Positions 16,855 to 25,044 of a DNA stretch of 36,331 nt are shown in pieces. The DNA comes from Clostridia bacterium (lineage in GTDB: Bacteria > Bacillota > Clostridia > Christensenellales > Borkfalkiaceae). The notes below the pieces were generated by a model that had not been told where the DNA came from, ran no database searches, and saw nothing but the letters and a program-made list of their open reading frames with translations. Location: the NCBI GenBank assembly GCA_021204625.1, contig JAJPZA010000153.1, positions 1-36,331 of the forward strand, given 5' to 3'. The position numbers were made by a program, and so were the translations under genes. How positions within the stretch are numbered: position 1 is the first letter of the stretch; every line of letters starts with the position of its first letter.

Positions 16855-17721
16855 TTACTCTTCCGTCCCGTCCTCTGCATCATCTGCATCCGCATCTTCG
16901 TTTGCGGGGTCTTCCTCCATAAAGCGGATGATCTTCAGGTCCTCGTAGCGCACGAAAACCTCTTCGCCATCGTCCGTGGGGTATCCCTCGTCATCCACAG
17001 GAAGAAGGATGAATCCGGCATAGTCCAGGCTCAGTGGCTTGTCAAAAACGCCCTTGAGATATGTGCCGTCCTCCAGGAAACACTCCACCGCGGCACATGT
17101 GAACTGCGCCTTTATGATGGGGCACAGGTCTTCCTTGGAGACACCTTCATACAGGACGTCCGCAAGGCGCCCGGAAAAAACATCCTCCCAGGCGTAATAT
17201 CCGCAGGCATCCTCCAGATCCAGCACGCATCCGTGTGTTCCGGGATTGAGCACGAAGCAGTCCGCTCCGCTGTCCGCTATCCAGTCCTGGATATCGTAGA
17301 AGACATCCTCTTCAAGTTCATAACCTTCAAGCTCCGGGTCATGGGTGAGAGCCTTGCGCGTGTACACGGGGAAGATGGTTCTGCCGGGGAGCTCATCCGA
17401 TTCCATCAAAGGATATGTCACGCCCCCATCATCCCATGAATCGAAGGTGTACAGGTTGACGTGCGCAAGGCCGCTCATAACAGCGCCGTAAAGGAAATCA
17501 TTGCCCTCGTCTGCCATGAAGGCCTTTATGCGCCTGTGGAACTCACTTACCATAACGGTCCCGTTGGCGTCATCCGTGAGAATCTGGATGACGTCGTTCA
17601 AAAAGGCTTCATCCATTTCATCCTGCACGTCTATATATTTGCTTATGAACTTCTTAAGGCCCTCGCGGTTCTCATCATTGAGAAACTGCTTCACATTGTA
17701 CATATCATCTTTGGCTGCCAT
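16855..17721 (-). CDS. Array paralog P14, SseB-like/Sm-like protein
   Basis: A protein of 288 residues. Landmarks: N-D-E-N-R-E-G-L-K-K-F-I-S-K-Y (15-29), I-Q-I-L-T-D-D-A-N-G (45-54), M-S-G-L-A-H-V-N-L-Y (82-91), F-P-V-Y-T-R-K-A-L (117-125), F-V-L-N-P-G-T-H-G (156-164), K-E-D-L-C-P-I-I (196-203, where C replaces the F of L-F-P), E-C-F-L-E-D-G-T-Y-L-K-G (213-224). It ends in an acidic tail (from about 268). It is closer to P20, six genes away, than to either neighbour. GGGAG precedes the start. Confidence 0.9.
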   Translation of the reverse strand: MAAKDDMYNVKQFLNDENREGLKKFISKYIDVQDEMDEAFLNDVIQILTDDANGTVMVSEFHRRIKAFMADEGNDFLYGAVMSGLAHVNLYTFDSWDDGGVTYPLMESDELPGRTIFPVYTRKALTHDPELEGYELEEDVFYDIQDWIADSGADCFVLNPGTHGCVLDLEDACGYYAWEDVFSGRLADVLYEGVSKEDLCPIIKAQFTCAAVECFLEDGTYLKGVFDKPLSLDYAGFILLPVDDEGYPTDDGEEVFVRYEDLKIIRFMEEDPANEDADADDAEDGTEE

Positions 17722-17789
17722 ATAAGCATCTCCCTGTATCGTATATATTCTGCGGGGTACATTTCTCTTTTCCTGCTCTTGCGGCGGCC

Positions 17790-18611
17790 TTAATCCTGCG
17801 GGCCGGAGAAAGGCTCAAAATCCTCAATGGGAGGGAAATCATCCATGAAGGAGCATATGTGCATTATGTCCGGGATGAGGACAGAGATGTTTTCGCCGGC
17901 CTGTGTGCGAACGGTGAGCATCTGCTCCATGACGGGCCTGTCCCTGCGCCAGGGCATCACGTCCCCTATGAATTCCTTGTTGTCCTTCATGAGAACTTTC
18001 ACATGGTCATGAACGAGGGCTTCCAGAAGCTCCGGGAAGAGGTCTTCGCCCAGAACGCCCTGCTCCATGGACGTGCTTACGAACTCATCCATTTCATAGA
18101 AGGTCTCAAGGGCCTCCTCTATGCTTGAGACGGAGATCTTCACGTTGTCCTTCTCCGGGTTGAAGAGTATGAAGCGGAGCTCGTTCTCCTCGCACACCTT
18201 TATGATGTCATCCAGGTCCGTGTCATAGAAAGTGGCGTCATCCAGGGAGGGCACGTTTGTGGCCTCCTCAGACGTGTACACGATGAGGGAGTCCATCTTC
18301 TTCTCGCCGGTTCTGCGGACCTGTATCTGCATCCTGCCGTTCTTGTATCTTGCGGCATACCGCAGAGTCTTGTAGCTGAGGCCACTTATGAGCACGTTGA
18401 GCGCAAAGGTGCTCTTAGGATTCTCCCTGTACTTTGCAAAGCGGACCTTGATCTCGGCATCGTCCGGCTCATATTCGCTGACGCTGTCCGCAAGAGCCAG
18501 CAGAGCAGTCCGGACGTCATTGTCCGTGACGTTCCCGCCTTCCATCCTCGTGAACAGCTTTTTCATGCCCTCCACATTCTCCGGCATGAAGATAATGTCA
18601 TAAATATTCAT
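17790..18611 (-). CDS. Array paralog P13, SseB-like/Sm-like protein
   Basis: A protein of 273 residues starting at 18611, chosen because GGGGGAGAG is just upstream (the frame is open to 18659). Landmarks: M-P-E-N-V-E-G-M-K-K-L-F (9-20), I-S-G-L-S-Y-K-T-L-R-Y (75-85), L-I-V-Y-T-S-E-E-A (109-117), D-L-D-D-I-I-K-V-C-E-E (132-142), F-I-L-F-N-P-E-K-D (147-155), L-G-E-D-L-F-P-E-L-L (187-196). The Y-T-S-E-E-A and following helix-strand-N-P block give the clearest resemblance to SseB's N-terminal domain in the whole array. The barrel is less typical: M-K-D-N-K-E-F-I-G (208-216). It groups with no neighbour closely. Confidence 0.9.
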   Translation of the reverse strand: MNIYDIIFMPENVEGMKKLFTRMEGGNVTDNDVRTALLALADSVSEYEPDDAEIKVRFAKYRENPKSTFALNVLISGLSYKTLRYAARYKNGRMQIQVRRTGEKKMDSLIVYTSEEATNVPSLDDATFYDTDLDDIIKVCEENELRFILFNPEKDNVKISVSSIEEALETFYEMDEFVSTSMEQGVLGEDLFPELLEALVHDHVKVLMKDNKEFIGDVMPWRRDRPVMEQMLTVRTQAGENISVLIPDIMHICSFMDDFPPIEDFEPFSGPQD

Positions 18612-18704
18612 ATTCTCTCCCCCGAAATCCGGCCGGCAAAGACGGCCTGCGGCCGCCAATGGGCAGCCTGCAAACGCGCATATGCGCCGTTAATCCGTTA
18701 TCCG

Positions 18705-19589
18705 TTAATTGAGATCCGGGCTCTCCCCGTCCTCATCTTCCTCCGGCTCCTCCGGAGCCGCCTGGCTTATGCTGGCAACGTCCGACTTCATTACAAGGAC
18801 CTCCTCGAGGTCCTTGTCCTCGTCCTCCGCCTCTATGTCCTTTATTATTGTGAAACTGTCCGCATCCGGAACGGCCGCCGCTTCGTTCTCCGAAATCTCA
18901 GTCCGGGGAAGGACCAGGACGCCGGAAACCTGCGTGCCGTCCTTGAGGCTGCACACCACGTCCGTGCCGTCCAGGCAGGCGCAGACAAGAGAGAAAAGGT
19001 CCGTTCCCTCTATGCCGTCCGTGAGTATTGCCTGGAACATTCCGCTGGTCTCCTCGCAGGCCCCCACATATGCCGCCGTCTCCTCTATGTTGAAGAGGAA
19101 TCCGTTCGTGTCCGGGTTTATTACGATGTCCGCGCAGCCGCTCCCGTCCGTGATGTCCGCAATCCTGGCGAATTCCGCATGATGCGAGCGGAAACTCTTG
19201 AAGGCAGGATTCAGGGCCATCTTCCTGCGGGTGTACACCGGAAAAGCCCTCTCGCTGTCATTGTCCGGGTCCTCCTGCAGCATGGGATACATGATGCCTT
19301 CCGCGTCCTTTTTGTCAAAATACACGAGCTTCACGTACCTTAAGCAGTTCATGACGGCCGCATATGCGGCATCGTCCTCCGGGTCATCGCAAAGAGCTTC
19401 CAGCGCGCCCTCCAGATCCGCTTCATCCAGGTCCGTCTCAGCGGCGTCCGCCGTGGCAATCTGGATTATGAAATCCAGGTCATCGTCCGGAACGTCCTTC
19501 GCCTCACCGGCGCAGTCCGTGTATTTTTCCAGGAGCCTGCGCACTCCCTCTCTGTTCTCTTCCGTTACAAACTTGTTTATCTCAAGCAT
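18705..19589 (-). CDS. Array paralog P12, SseB-like/Sm-like protein with acidic tail
   Basis: A protein of 294 residues. Landmarks: T-E-E-N-R-E-G-V-R-R-L-L-E-K-Y (9-23), N-C-L-R-Y-V-K-L-V-Y (81-90), F-P-V-Y-T-R-R-K-M (116-124), S-H-H (135-137), I-V-I-N-P-D-T-N (155-162), G-T-D-L-F-S-L-V (195-202, where S replaces P), C-S-L-K-D-G-T-Q-V-S-G (213-223). The barrel has a long acidic insertion (about 231-262) and the protein ends in another acidic stretch, making it one of the most acidic members. AAAGGAG precedes the start; the stop lies 93 bp before P13. Confidence 0.9.
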   Translation of the reverse strand: MLEINKFVTEENREGVRRLLEKYTDCAGEAKDVPDDDLDFIIQIATADAAETDLDEADLEGALEALCDDPEDDAAYAAVMNCLRYVKLVYFDKKDAEGIMYPMLQEDPDNDSERAFPVYTRRKMALNPAFKSFRSHHAEFARIADITDGSGCADIVINPDTNGFLFNIEETAAYVGACEETSGMFQAILTDGIEGTDLFSLVCACLDGTDVVCSLKDGTQVSGVLVLPRTEISENEAAAVPDADSFTIIKDIEAEDEDKDLEEVLVMKSDVASISQAAPEEPEEDEDGESPDLN

Positions 19590-19607
19590 GCTGTTGCTCC
19601 TTTGCGT

Positions 19608-20459
19608 TTATAGTCCGGCCTCATCCGGGTCATATCCGGCGGCTTTGAGAAGGTCCATAGCCTCATCCGATGTGAAGCAGTTAATGTTGCTGATGCTGAA
19701 GAACGAAATGCGCGTTTCGCCCGCTCCGTCCTTATTCTCTATAATCAGGCTGTGCGTTCTCCAGTCTGCCGACTTTGCCAGCCCCTTTGCCTCTTTCCCG
19801 TTTTTGAGCGTGCATTGAACAGGGAAGCCGACATACAGGTCCGCAAATATCGGAAACAGCTCCGCTCCGCTCACTCCCATCATGTAGGCCATTGCAACGA
19901 TTGCCTCCGAAAGAATCATCTCATCCAAAGCGCCCAGAAACTCTTCCGCTGAGATATCCAGGGGGTCCGTGAAAGCGTTTATGGAAATGGCGGAAAAATC
20001 ATTGCGCTGCTTCTCTGTGAGCGCCTGCCTCACCCGGTTCATCCTAACCTTGCGTACCTGTCCTGACTTGCGCATGTCATCCGGGATGGCGTCCTCGCCC
20101 GTGAAAATCAGCAGTGTTTTCCTGTCCACTCCTTCCATCCGTATCGTAATATACGGGATATGTCCGTCTGAATCCTCAAGAATGTAAAAAGGCGTCACCC
20201 TGAGCGCGGAGAATACGGACACGGCCAGCAGAGAATCAAGCCCTCTGGCCTTGGTCTCCCTGATGCGCTCCAGAATTTCATCCTCATCTATATCCGGGGA
20301 ATGGCGGAGATCCAGAATGCTCCGGAGCATGATGGACACTCCTTCCTCGTCACGGTCATAGGACTTCGCGCCGAACTTCTTCAGCATGCGTTTCATCCCG
20401 TCCCTGTTCATCCTGTTGTATATGCTGAGCTCTCTCTCAAACTTAGGGTCTAAAAGCAT
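19608..20459 (-). CDS. Array paralog P11, SseB-like/Sm-like protein
   Basis: A protein of 283 residues of the P9-P11 subfamily, marked by a D-P-K-F-E-R-E-L opening (4-11). Landmarks: M-N-R-D-G-M-K-R-M-L-K-K-F (17-29), L-L-I-F-T-G-E-D-A-I-P-D-D-M (116-129), I-S-I-N-A-F-T-D-P-L-D-I (158-169, replacing the N-P loop of other members), S-G-A-E-L-F-P-I-F (197-205), C-T-L-K-N-G-K-E-A-K-G (216-226). In this subfamily the segment between the F-T-G-E and N-x-F-T-x-P-L-D-I blocks is basic. The gap to P10 is 18 bp. Confidence 0.9.
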   Translation of the reverse strand: MLLDPKFERELSIYNRMNRDGMKRMLKKFGAKSYDRDEEGVSIMLRSILDLRHSPDIDEDEILERIRETKARGLDSLLAVSVFSALRVTPFYILEDSDGHIPYITIRMEGVDRKTLLIFTGEDAIPDDMRKSGQVRKVRMNRVRQALTEKQRNDFSAISINAFTDPLDISAEEFLGALDEMILSEAIVAMAYMMGVSGAELFPIFADLYVGFPVQCTLKNGKEAKGLAKSADWRTHSLIIENKDGAGETRISFFSISNINCFTSDEAMDLLKAAGYDPDEAGL

Positions 20460-20477
20460 GGCTGCAGGTTCCTTTCC

Positions 20478-21344
20478 TTATGCTGTTGGTTTCTTCCGTC
20501 TCTTTCCGCTGCCCTGTGTCCTGCCGGATCCGAGGTCATGTGCGGAAAGCGATATATGCTCTATATCCGCGAACGGAATGTCTTTCACAGGTCCTTTTCC
20601 GCAATCTATCCTGATGAAGCGCCCGTCTTCGTCATCGCCCCCGCTTTCAGAAAAGCCTGTGGACACGGCTTTGCCGTCTGCAACGGATCCGCTTGATAGC
20701 CGGCATGATATGCCATGGCCTGCGAAATGGGCCGCGATTGCCTGGAACAGGGCCTCTCCGTCCACACCGTTTTCAAAGGCATAGGCAATGGCATCTCCTG
20801 TACGGTCCAAATCCCTGAAGACATTTGCAAAGTCATCCTTGCCGAATGTAAGCAGGTCTTCGCCGGAGTTTATGGCTATGCCGGTGAACGCTCTGCTGCG
20901 CTTTTCCAGCTTTTTGCATATCTGTGCAATGCCAGTCCTGTGAACGGAATACTCGTCAAGCAGATCCTCCGGAATCATGGCTTTGCTGGTGAAAAAGGCA
21001 AGGCAGGTGCGGTCTCCCCAGACTTCATCAAAAATGAACACCGGACTCTTTCCGTCTTCATTCTGCAGACAGTACAACTTCAGATACCGCATGGCGGAAC
21101 AGGCGCTTATGATGAGGTCATCGTCATACGGCTCCTCAGCCAGCCTCCTGCCTCGGAGAAGAAATTCTTCCTCGTCAATGTCGGCTGCATAGATGGCATC
21201 CGCAAGCCCGCGCAAAAGAGCCGTCCGGCCATTGTAATCATTCTCAAAGCCTTCGCCGAAGCATTTTCTCATGAATCTTCTGGCGGCATACAAGTCATCC
21301 TCGCTGCCTTCAGCCAGTTCTTTGTATTTCGGGTCTGTTATCAT
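20478..21344 (-). CDS. Array paralog P10, SseB-like/Sm-like protein with basic tail
   Basis: A protein of 288 residues, the most diverged of the P9-P11 subfamily. The opening is D-P-K-Y-K-E-L, but the E-N-x-x-G motif is changed to E-D-D-L-Y-A-A-R-R-F-M (15-25). Landmarks: S-A-M-R-Y-L-K-L-Y (83-91), A-F-F-T-S-K-A-M-I-P-E-D-L (116-128), I-A-I-N-S-G-E-D-L (156-164), D-G-E-A-L-F-Q-A-I (195-203), C-R-L-S-S-G (214-219). Unlike the acidic tails elsewhere, it ends in a basic patch (K-R-R-K-K, 281-285). Such a switch of tail charge suggests different partners. GGAG precedes the start. Confidence 0.88.
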   Translation of the reverse strand: MITDPKYKELAEGSEDDLYAARRFMRKCFGEGFENDYNGRTALLRGLADAIYAADIDEEEFLLRGRRLAEEPYDDDLIISACSAMRYLKLYCLQNEDGKSPVFIFDEVWGDRTCLAFFTSKAMIPEDLLDEYSVHRTGIAQICKKLEKRSRAFTGIAINSGEDLLTFGKDDFANVFRDLDRTGDAIAYAFENGVDGEALFQAIAAHFAGHGISCRLSSGSVADGKAVSTGFSESGGDDEDGRFIRIDCGKGPVKDIPFADIEHISLSAHDLGSGRTQGSGKRRKKPTA

Positions 21345-21365
21345 TTCCGCTCCATGTCCTGCGGC

Positions 21366-22208
21366 TCAGTTGCCGGGGCCGAATTCACTGAGGGTGTCCA
21401 TGACGCCTGCCGGGATATGGATGGCAATGTTCTGTATGTTGCCCACAGGAACGCTCATGTCCTTTCCGCCCGCACCGAGGCTTATATGGATTGTGCCGTC
21501 CGCGTAATCCGTCACTCGGCCGGTGACTTCTATGCCGTTTTTAAGGGAGCATGCGACGTTGCGGCCGATGAAGCCGTCCGTGATGATGGGGAACAGGTCC
21601 TCTCCGTCTATCCCGCCTATCATTATCAGAAGCGAGGAGAGTCTTGCGTTGTCCATGTCTCCCATGGCATCCATGAAGTCATAGATGTCTATGTCCAGAG
21701 GGCTTGTGAAAGGGTTTAAGGACAGGGCCCTGAATCCCTCCAGCATACCGCCGTTGTACTTCTGGAGGACAGACGGGAGATTCCCTTTCCTCACCCCGTG
21801 GTCCATCCGCACCTGGGGCGGAATCTGGCCCTCGCCCGTGAAGGCGAGAAGGGACTTGTACCTTCTGCCGGCTATCCGGACCGGGATTACGGGTATGACT
21901 TTCTTTCCCTGCTCGTCCTCGTCCTCAAGGTAATACACGTCCATGTTGTGCAGGGCGCTCATGACGGCATACAGGCGCATGTCATCCTCCGGATCTTCCT
22001 GCGTGTCCTTTATACGCTTCAAAAGCTCCGGCTCGTCTATCTCCGCCGCATGATGGGTGTCCAGAATGCACCTTAGAAACATGGGCACGGTGCAATCATC
22101 CCCGTCCAGGTCTTCCCCGTTGTACTTCTCCAGGAAACGCCTCGCGCCCTCCAGGTTTTCCCGGCTGTTTATGTCCAGCTCTTTTGAAAATTTAGGGTCT
22201 GAAAACAT
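21366..22208 (-). CDS. Array paralog P9, SseB-like/Sm-like protein
   Basis: A protein of 280 residues. Landmarks: D-P-K-F-S-K-E-L (4-11), S-R-E-N-L-E-G-A-R-R-F-L-E-K-Y (15-29), M-S-A-L-H-N-M-D-V-Y-Y (83-93), L-L-A-F-T-G-E-G-Q-I-P (120-130), L-S-L-N-P-F-T-S-P-L-D-I (162-173), D-G-E-D-L-F-P-I-I (201-209), C-S-L-K-N-G-I-E-V-T-G (220-230), then V-P-V-G-N-I-Q-N-I (253-261). It is the most canonical member of the P9-P11 group and keeps both the E-N-x-x-G and G-E-D-L-F-P motifs. The tail is short and uncharged. AGAGGAAG precedes the start. Confidence 0.9.
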   Translation of the reverse strand: MFSDPKFSKELDINSRENLEGARRFLEKYNGEDLDGDDCTVPMFLRCILDTHHAAEIDEPELLKRIKDTQEDPEDDMRLYAVMSALHNMDVYYLEDEDEQGKKVIPVIPVRIAGRRYKSLLAFTGEGQIPPQVRMDHGVRKGNLPSVLQKYNGGMLEGFRALSLNPFTSPLDIDIYDFMDAMGDMDNARLSSLLIMIGGIDGEDLFPIITDGFIGRNVACSLKNGIEVTGRVTDYADGTIHISLGAGGKDMSVPVGNIQNIAIHIPAGVMDTLSEFGPGN

Positions 22209-22234
22209 GTCTTCCTCTGTCTGTCCTGCCGCCT

Positions 22235-23179
22235 TCAGTTAAGCAGACCGCCCGCAGGATCATCCGGATCTGTATCCGGATCTGTATCCGTGTCCGGATC
22301 CAGGTCCAGGTCTGAATCCGTGTCCGTATCCTGGCCTGAATCCTCATCCTCCTCTTCGCCGGGCCGGTCCTTTGTCATGGCCCTGTTGAGATTGCTCAAA
22401 GCTTCTTCCATGGCCTTGCGCTCCTCCTCATTGTTGAGGGGCAGGGCGCGTATGCTGGCTATCTCGTCTATGCCGGCTATTGTGGAGCCGTCCGCCGTCT
22501 TGACGCGGATGGATGTGACGTCCCCCAGGTCTCCGTATATGAGATCCGTGACGTGCCCTTCGCAGAAGGCCCCGTCCTTGAAAAACATCTCCACGTCCCG
22601 GTCTTCAAACCAGGCGAATATCATGGGGAACAGGTAATCTTCCGGAATGCCCTCGCGAAGGCAGTCCTCAAAGAAGCCGTACATCGTGGAGAAGTTCATG
22701 AAGAAGCTCTCTATGTCCTTCGTTTTCACCACGAAGTTCACCGTTTCGGGACTGATAATGATGCCCTCCACATTCTTGTGCTCTTCCAGAAAGTCCGCCA
22801 CATGAAAGATTGTCGTGGCCACAACAGTCACTCCCTCATAACTGGGGCAGTCCCCGGGCGAGGTGAACAGCGGCATGAGCTTGATTTTCCTGCCATCTAT
22901 CTCAACCTCGCCTAATACGTTCTCCCCGTCATCCATGAGCTTGTATATTGGCAGGCTGCTTACCGCGCTCATCACCTTCACGCCGCCCAGATAGTCCGTT
23001 TCCCCGTTCATATAATTGAGCAGCCTCTTTTCCAGATCCTGCCTTGAGGGCCTCATGCCGGGCGTGAGGTCCGAGAAGGCTATCCAGAAGATATCCCTCA
23101 AAAGGGAGTCATCCGGCAATGCCGGGAAATCCTTCATTATATGGGTGTAGAGCTTGTCAAATCCCTCTGTGTTGAACAT
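22235..23179 (-). CDS. Array paralog P8, SseB-like/Sm-like protein with Asp-rich repeat tail
   Basis: A protein of 314 residues and strongly diverged. The E-N-x-x-G opening is missing; the middle domain shows L-M-P-L-F-T-S-P (101-108) and I-I-S-P-E-T (141-146, with S for the N of N-P), then P-E-D-Y-L-F-P-M-I (179-187) and F-F-K-D-G-A-F-C-E-G (199-208). The last 40 residues are an extremely acidic, low-complexity tail of alternating D, T, S and P, encoded by CCGGAT/CTGTAT-type hexamer repeats at about 22255-22330. The tail looks like a recent repeat expansion. GGGAG precedes the start. The gap to P7 is 155 bp. Confidence 0.85.
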   Translation of the reverse strand: MFNTEGFDKLYTHIMKDFPALPDDSLLRDIFWIAFSDLTPGMRPSRQDLEKRLLNYMNGETDYLGGVKVMSAVSSLPIYKLMDDGENVLGEVEIDGRKIKLMPLFTSPGDCPSYEGVTVVATTIFHVADFLEEHKNVEGIIISPETVNFVVKTKDIESFFMNFSTMYGFFEDCLREGIPEDYLFPMIFAWFEDRDVEMFFKDGAFCEGHVTDLIYGDLGDVTSIRVKTADGSTIAGIDEIASIRALPLNNEEERKAMEEALSNLNRAMTKDRPGEEEDEDSGQDTDTDSDLDLDPDTDTDPDTDPDDPAGGLLN

Positions 23180-23334
23180 TCATATTCTCCCAAACAGGCC
23201 TGAAAGCCGCATGTGCGGCTCCGTGCGGCCATCCAGCCATGCCACTGTTTCTGGCCCGCCCGGAGCGGCTGGCCATTATATTCCATTCATAGCCCGGTTT
23301 TATATTCCGTCCAATGGCCAAAGGCCAAAAGGCG

Positions 23335-24186
23335 TTATGCAGGCAGGTTCCCGCCGTCCTCAGGCACATCTTCCGCGGAATCCACTTCGAGCCCGTACTC
23401 CCCGTAATCCGCCTCCTCCTGGGTGCGTATCATGGCAAGGTCCTCAAGGCGCACGATGACATCCTCGTCCTCATCCGTCTCAAGCTCAAAGCCGTCTATG
23501 GAGTCATCCTCGGGAAGGAGCACGAGGCCGCTCACAACGGAGCCGTCCTTCATTTTGCAGTCCACGTTGCGGAAGAAGAACTTCTCCACAAGGGCGGGGA
23601 ACAGCTCCTCCGCCTGGATGCCGTCTGCCATGGCCGTGTCTATGCAGTCATCTATATCGTCGAAGAAGGAGACAACCATCCCGGTCTTCTCTATGTCCAG
23701 CAGCACGGGCGTGGTGTCCGGATTTACGATGACGTACTTGAACCCGCTCTCCTTAGCCGCCGCGAGCACTGTGTCCAGGTCCGTATGGTGCCAGTGAAAT
23801 GAAGAGAAATCCTGGGCGACCATCTTTTTGCGTGTGTACACAGGCATTGCCTCTGACTCCACTCCGTCCCCCTCTATTCCTTCATACACAAGGCTGGGGC
23901 CGCACATCTGGCCGTTCTCTTTCGCGGAGAAGTATATGAGCGGCGTGTAGCGGAGGCCGCTTATTACGTAGAAGTTGAAGACGCCGCCGTTCTCATCCAT
24001 GAGTTCCGTCATCCTCTCCTCCATCTTCTTCTGGTCCATGAGCTCGCAGTTGACCGTGTCATACATTGCGAACAAGCAGTACCTGACCTCAGCTTCATCC
24101 GAATCCGGATTGCCTTCACATATCCTCTTGAGGAGCTTTTTCATTCCCTCCAGATTCTCTTCCGTGAACAAGCTGTCTGTATACAT
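23335..24186 (-). CDS. Array paralog P7, SseB-like/Sm-like protein
   Basis: A protein of 283 residues. Landmarks: T-E-E-N-L-E-G-M-K-K-L-L-K-R (8-21), S-G-L-R-Y-T-P-L-I-Y (76-85), M-P-V-Y-T-R-K-K-M (114-122), H-W-H-H-T-D-L-D-T (131-139), V-I-V-N-P-D-T-T (152-159), A-E-E-L-F-P-A-L (191-198), C-K-M-K-D-G-S-V-V-S-G (210-220). The tail is acidic. The middle domain, with its Y-T-R-K-K and H-H pair before the N-P strand, is close to P12 and P17 although these are in other blocks, showing that it is the ancestral pattern. GGGAG lies 8 bases before the start. Confidence 0.9.
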   Translation of the reverse strand: MYTDSLFTEENLEGMKKLLKRICEGNPDSDEAEVRYCLFAMYDTVNCELMDQKKMEERMTELMDENGGVFNFYVISGLRYTPLIYFSAKENGQMCGPSLVYEGIEGDGVESEAMPVYTRKKMVAQDFSSFHWHHTDLDTVLAAAKESGFKYVIVNPDTTPVLLDIEKTGMVVSFFDDIDDCIDTAMADGIQAEELFPALVEKFFFRNVDCKMKDGSVVSGLVLLPEDDSIDGFELETDEDEDVIVRLEDLAMIRTQEEADYGEYGLEVDSAEDVPEDGGNLPA

Positions 24187-24274
24187 AAATCTTTCTCCCG
24201 TGCGCCAATATGCGCTTTGTATCTGTTAATTCTGTTATATCTCTGCCCTTCCCCGGCCAGCGCCGGCGGACGGG

Positions 24275-25044
24275 CTAATCATATGCCAAATGCATTTTGA
24301 CCCATTTAAGGTTTTCCTTGCCTGCAGGAACAACTTTGCCGTCCCGAGTGCTGACGGCAAACGAGTCCGTATAATTGTCCGGAACGGACACCGCTATTCC
24401 GGTGACAAAAGTGCCGTCCTTCATCTTGCAGTCCACGGCCTTCATGTTCATATAGGTGACTATTGCCGGAAACAGCATGTCCCCTGGGATACCGTTCATA
24501 ACAAGAGCATAATTGACCATGCCTTTCGCCCTGTCCAAAGCCTCGCGGTTCTCCTCATACTGATCCAGGCAGAACATCATGACATTTGAATCCGGATTGA
24601 GCATGAACGCCGTGACGCCGGCTTCCGCGCACATGTCCAGCAGGTTGTCCAGGTCCACTTCGTAAATGTCCGCGTCCGGAAATTTTTTGTCCTCGACATC
24701 CTCATTGGTGTTCACGAAAGTGACGGCATCCCTCCCGAAAAAATCCGTTTTTACAAGCTTGCCCGTGTCACAGTCCACAGCGCAGCAGAACGTGGCGTGC
24801 TCCGCTCCAGGCCGCTCATCACCGCATAATACTTGTTCTCCTTGAGGCCGCCGTTCAGCTCCCTGATCCGCCTTTCCATCTCCTCTGCCGAAATCTGATC
24901 CGCGCATGCCTCGTCCACGATGGTCTGGATCATCAGCAGGAGAATGCCGCCGTTCGGCGCCGGCCCTTTCTTCTGGCTGTATTCAAACAGACGCTTCATG
25001 CCGTCAAGATTCTCTTTTGAATATACAAGCTCAAACGGACTCAT
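24275..25044 (-). pseudogene. Array paralog P6, broken by a frameshift
   Basis: The 5' frame starts at 25044 (M-S-P-F-E-L-V-Y-S-K-E-N-L-D-G-M) and is in register with P5 up to G-L-E-R-S-T. The family then continues in another frame from 24790 (F-C-C-A-V-D-C-D-T-G-K-L) through F-M-L-N-P-D-S-N and G-D-M-L-F-P-A-I-V-T-Y-M to the stop at 24275. Against P5, five extra bases (CCACG on the minus strand, plus-strand 24791-24795) sit between the two parts; removing them restores a protein of 254 residues with P5 spacing. It overlaps the P5 stop by ATGA. Either a recent pseudogene or a sequencing error. Confidence 0.85.

Noticed and set aside
20715-21719. Long plus-strand open frame (334 residues) antisense to P9 and P10
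   Set aside because: It spans two real genes and their spacer, has no ribosome binding site, and its protein looks like a frame shadow; the minus-strand frames carry the family motifs.
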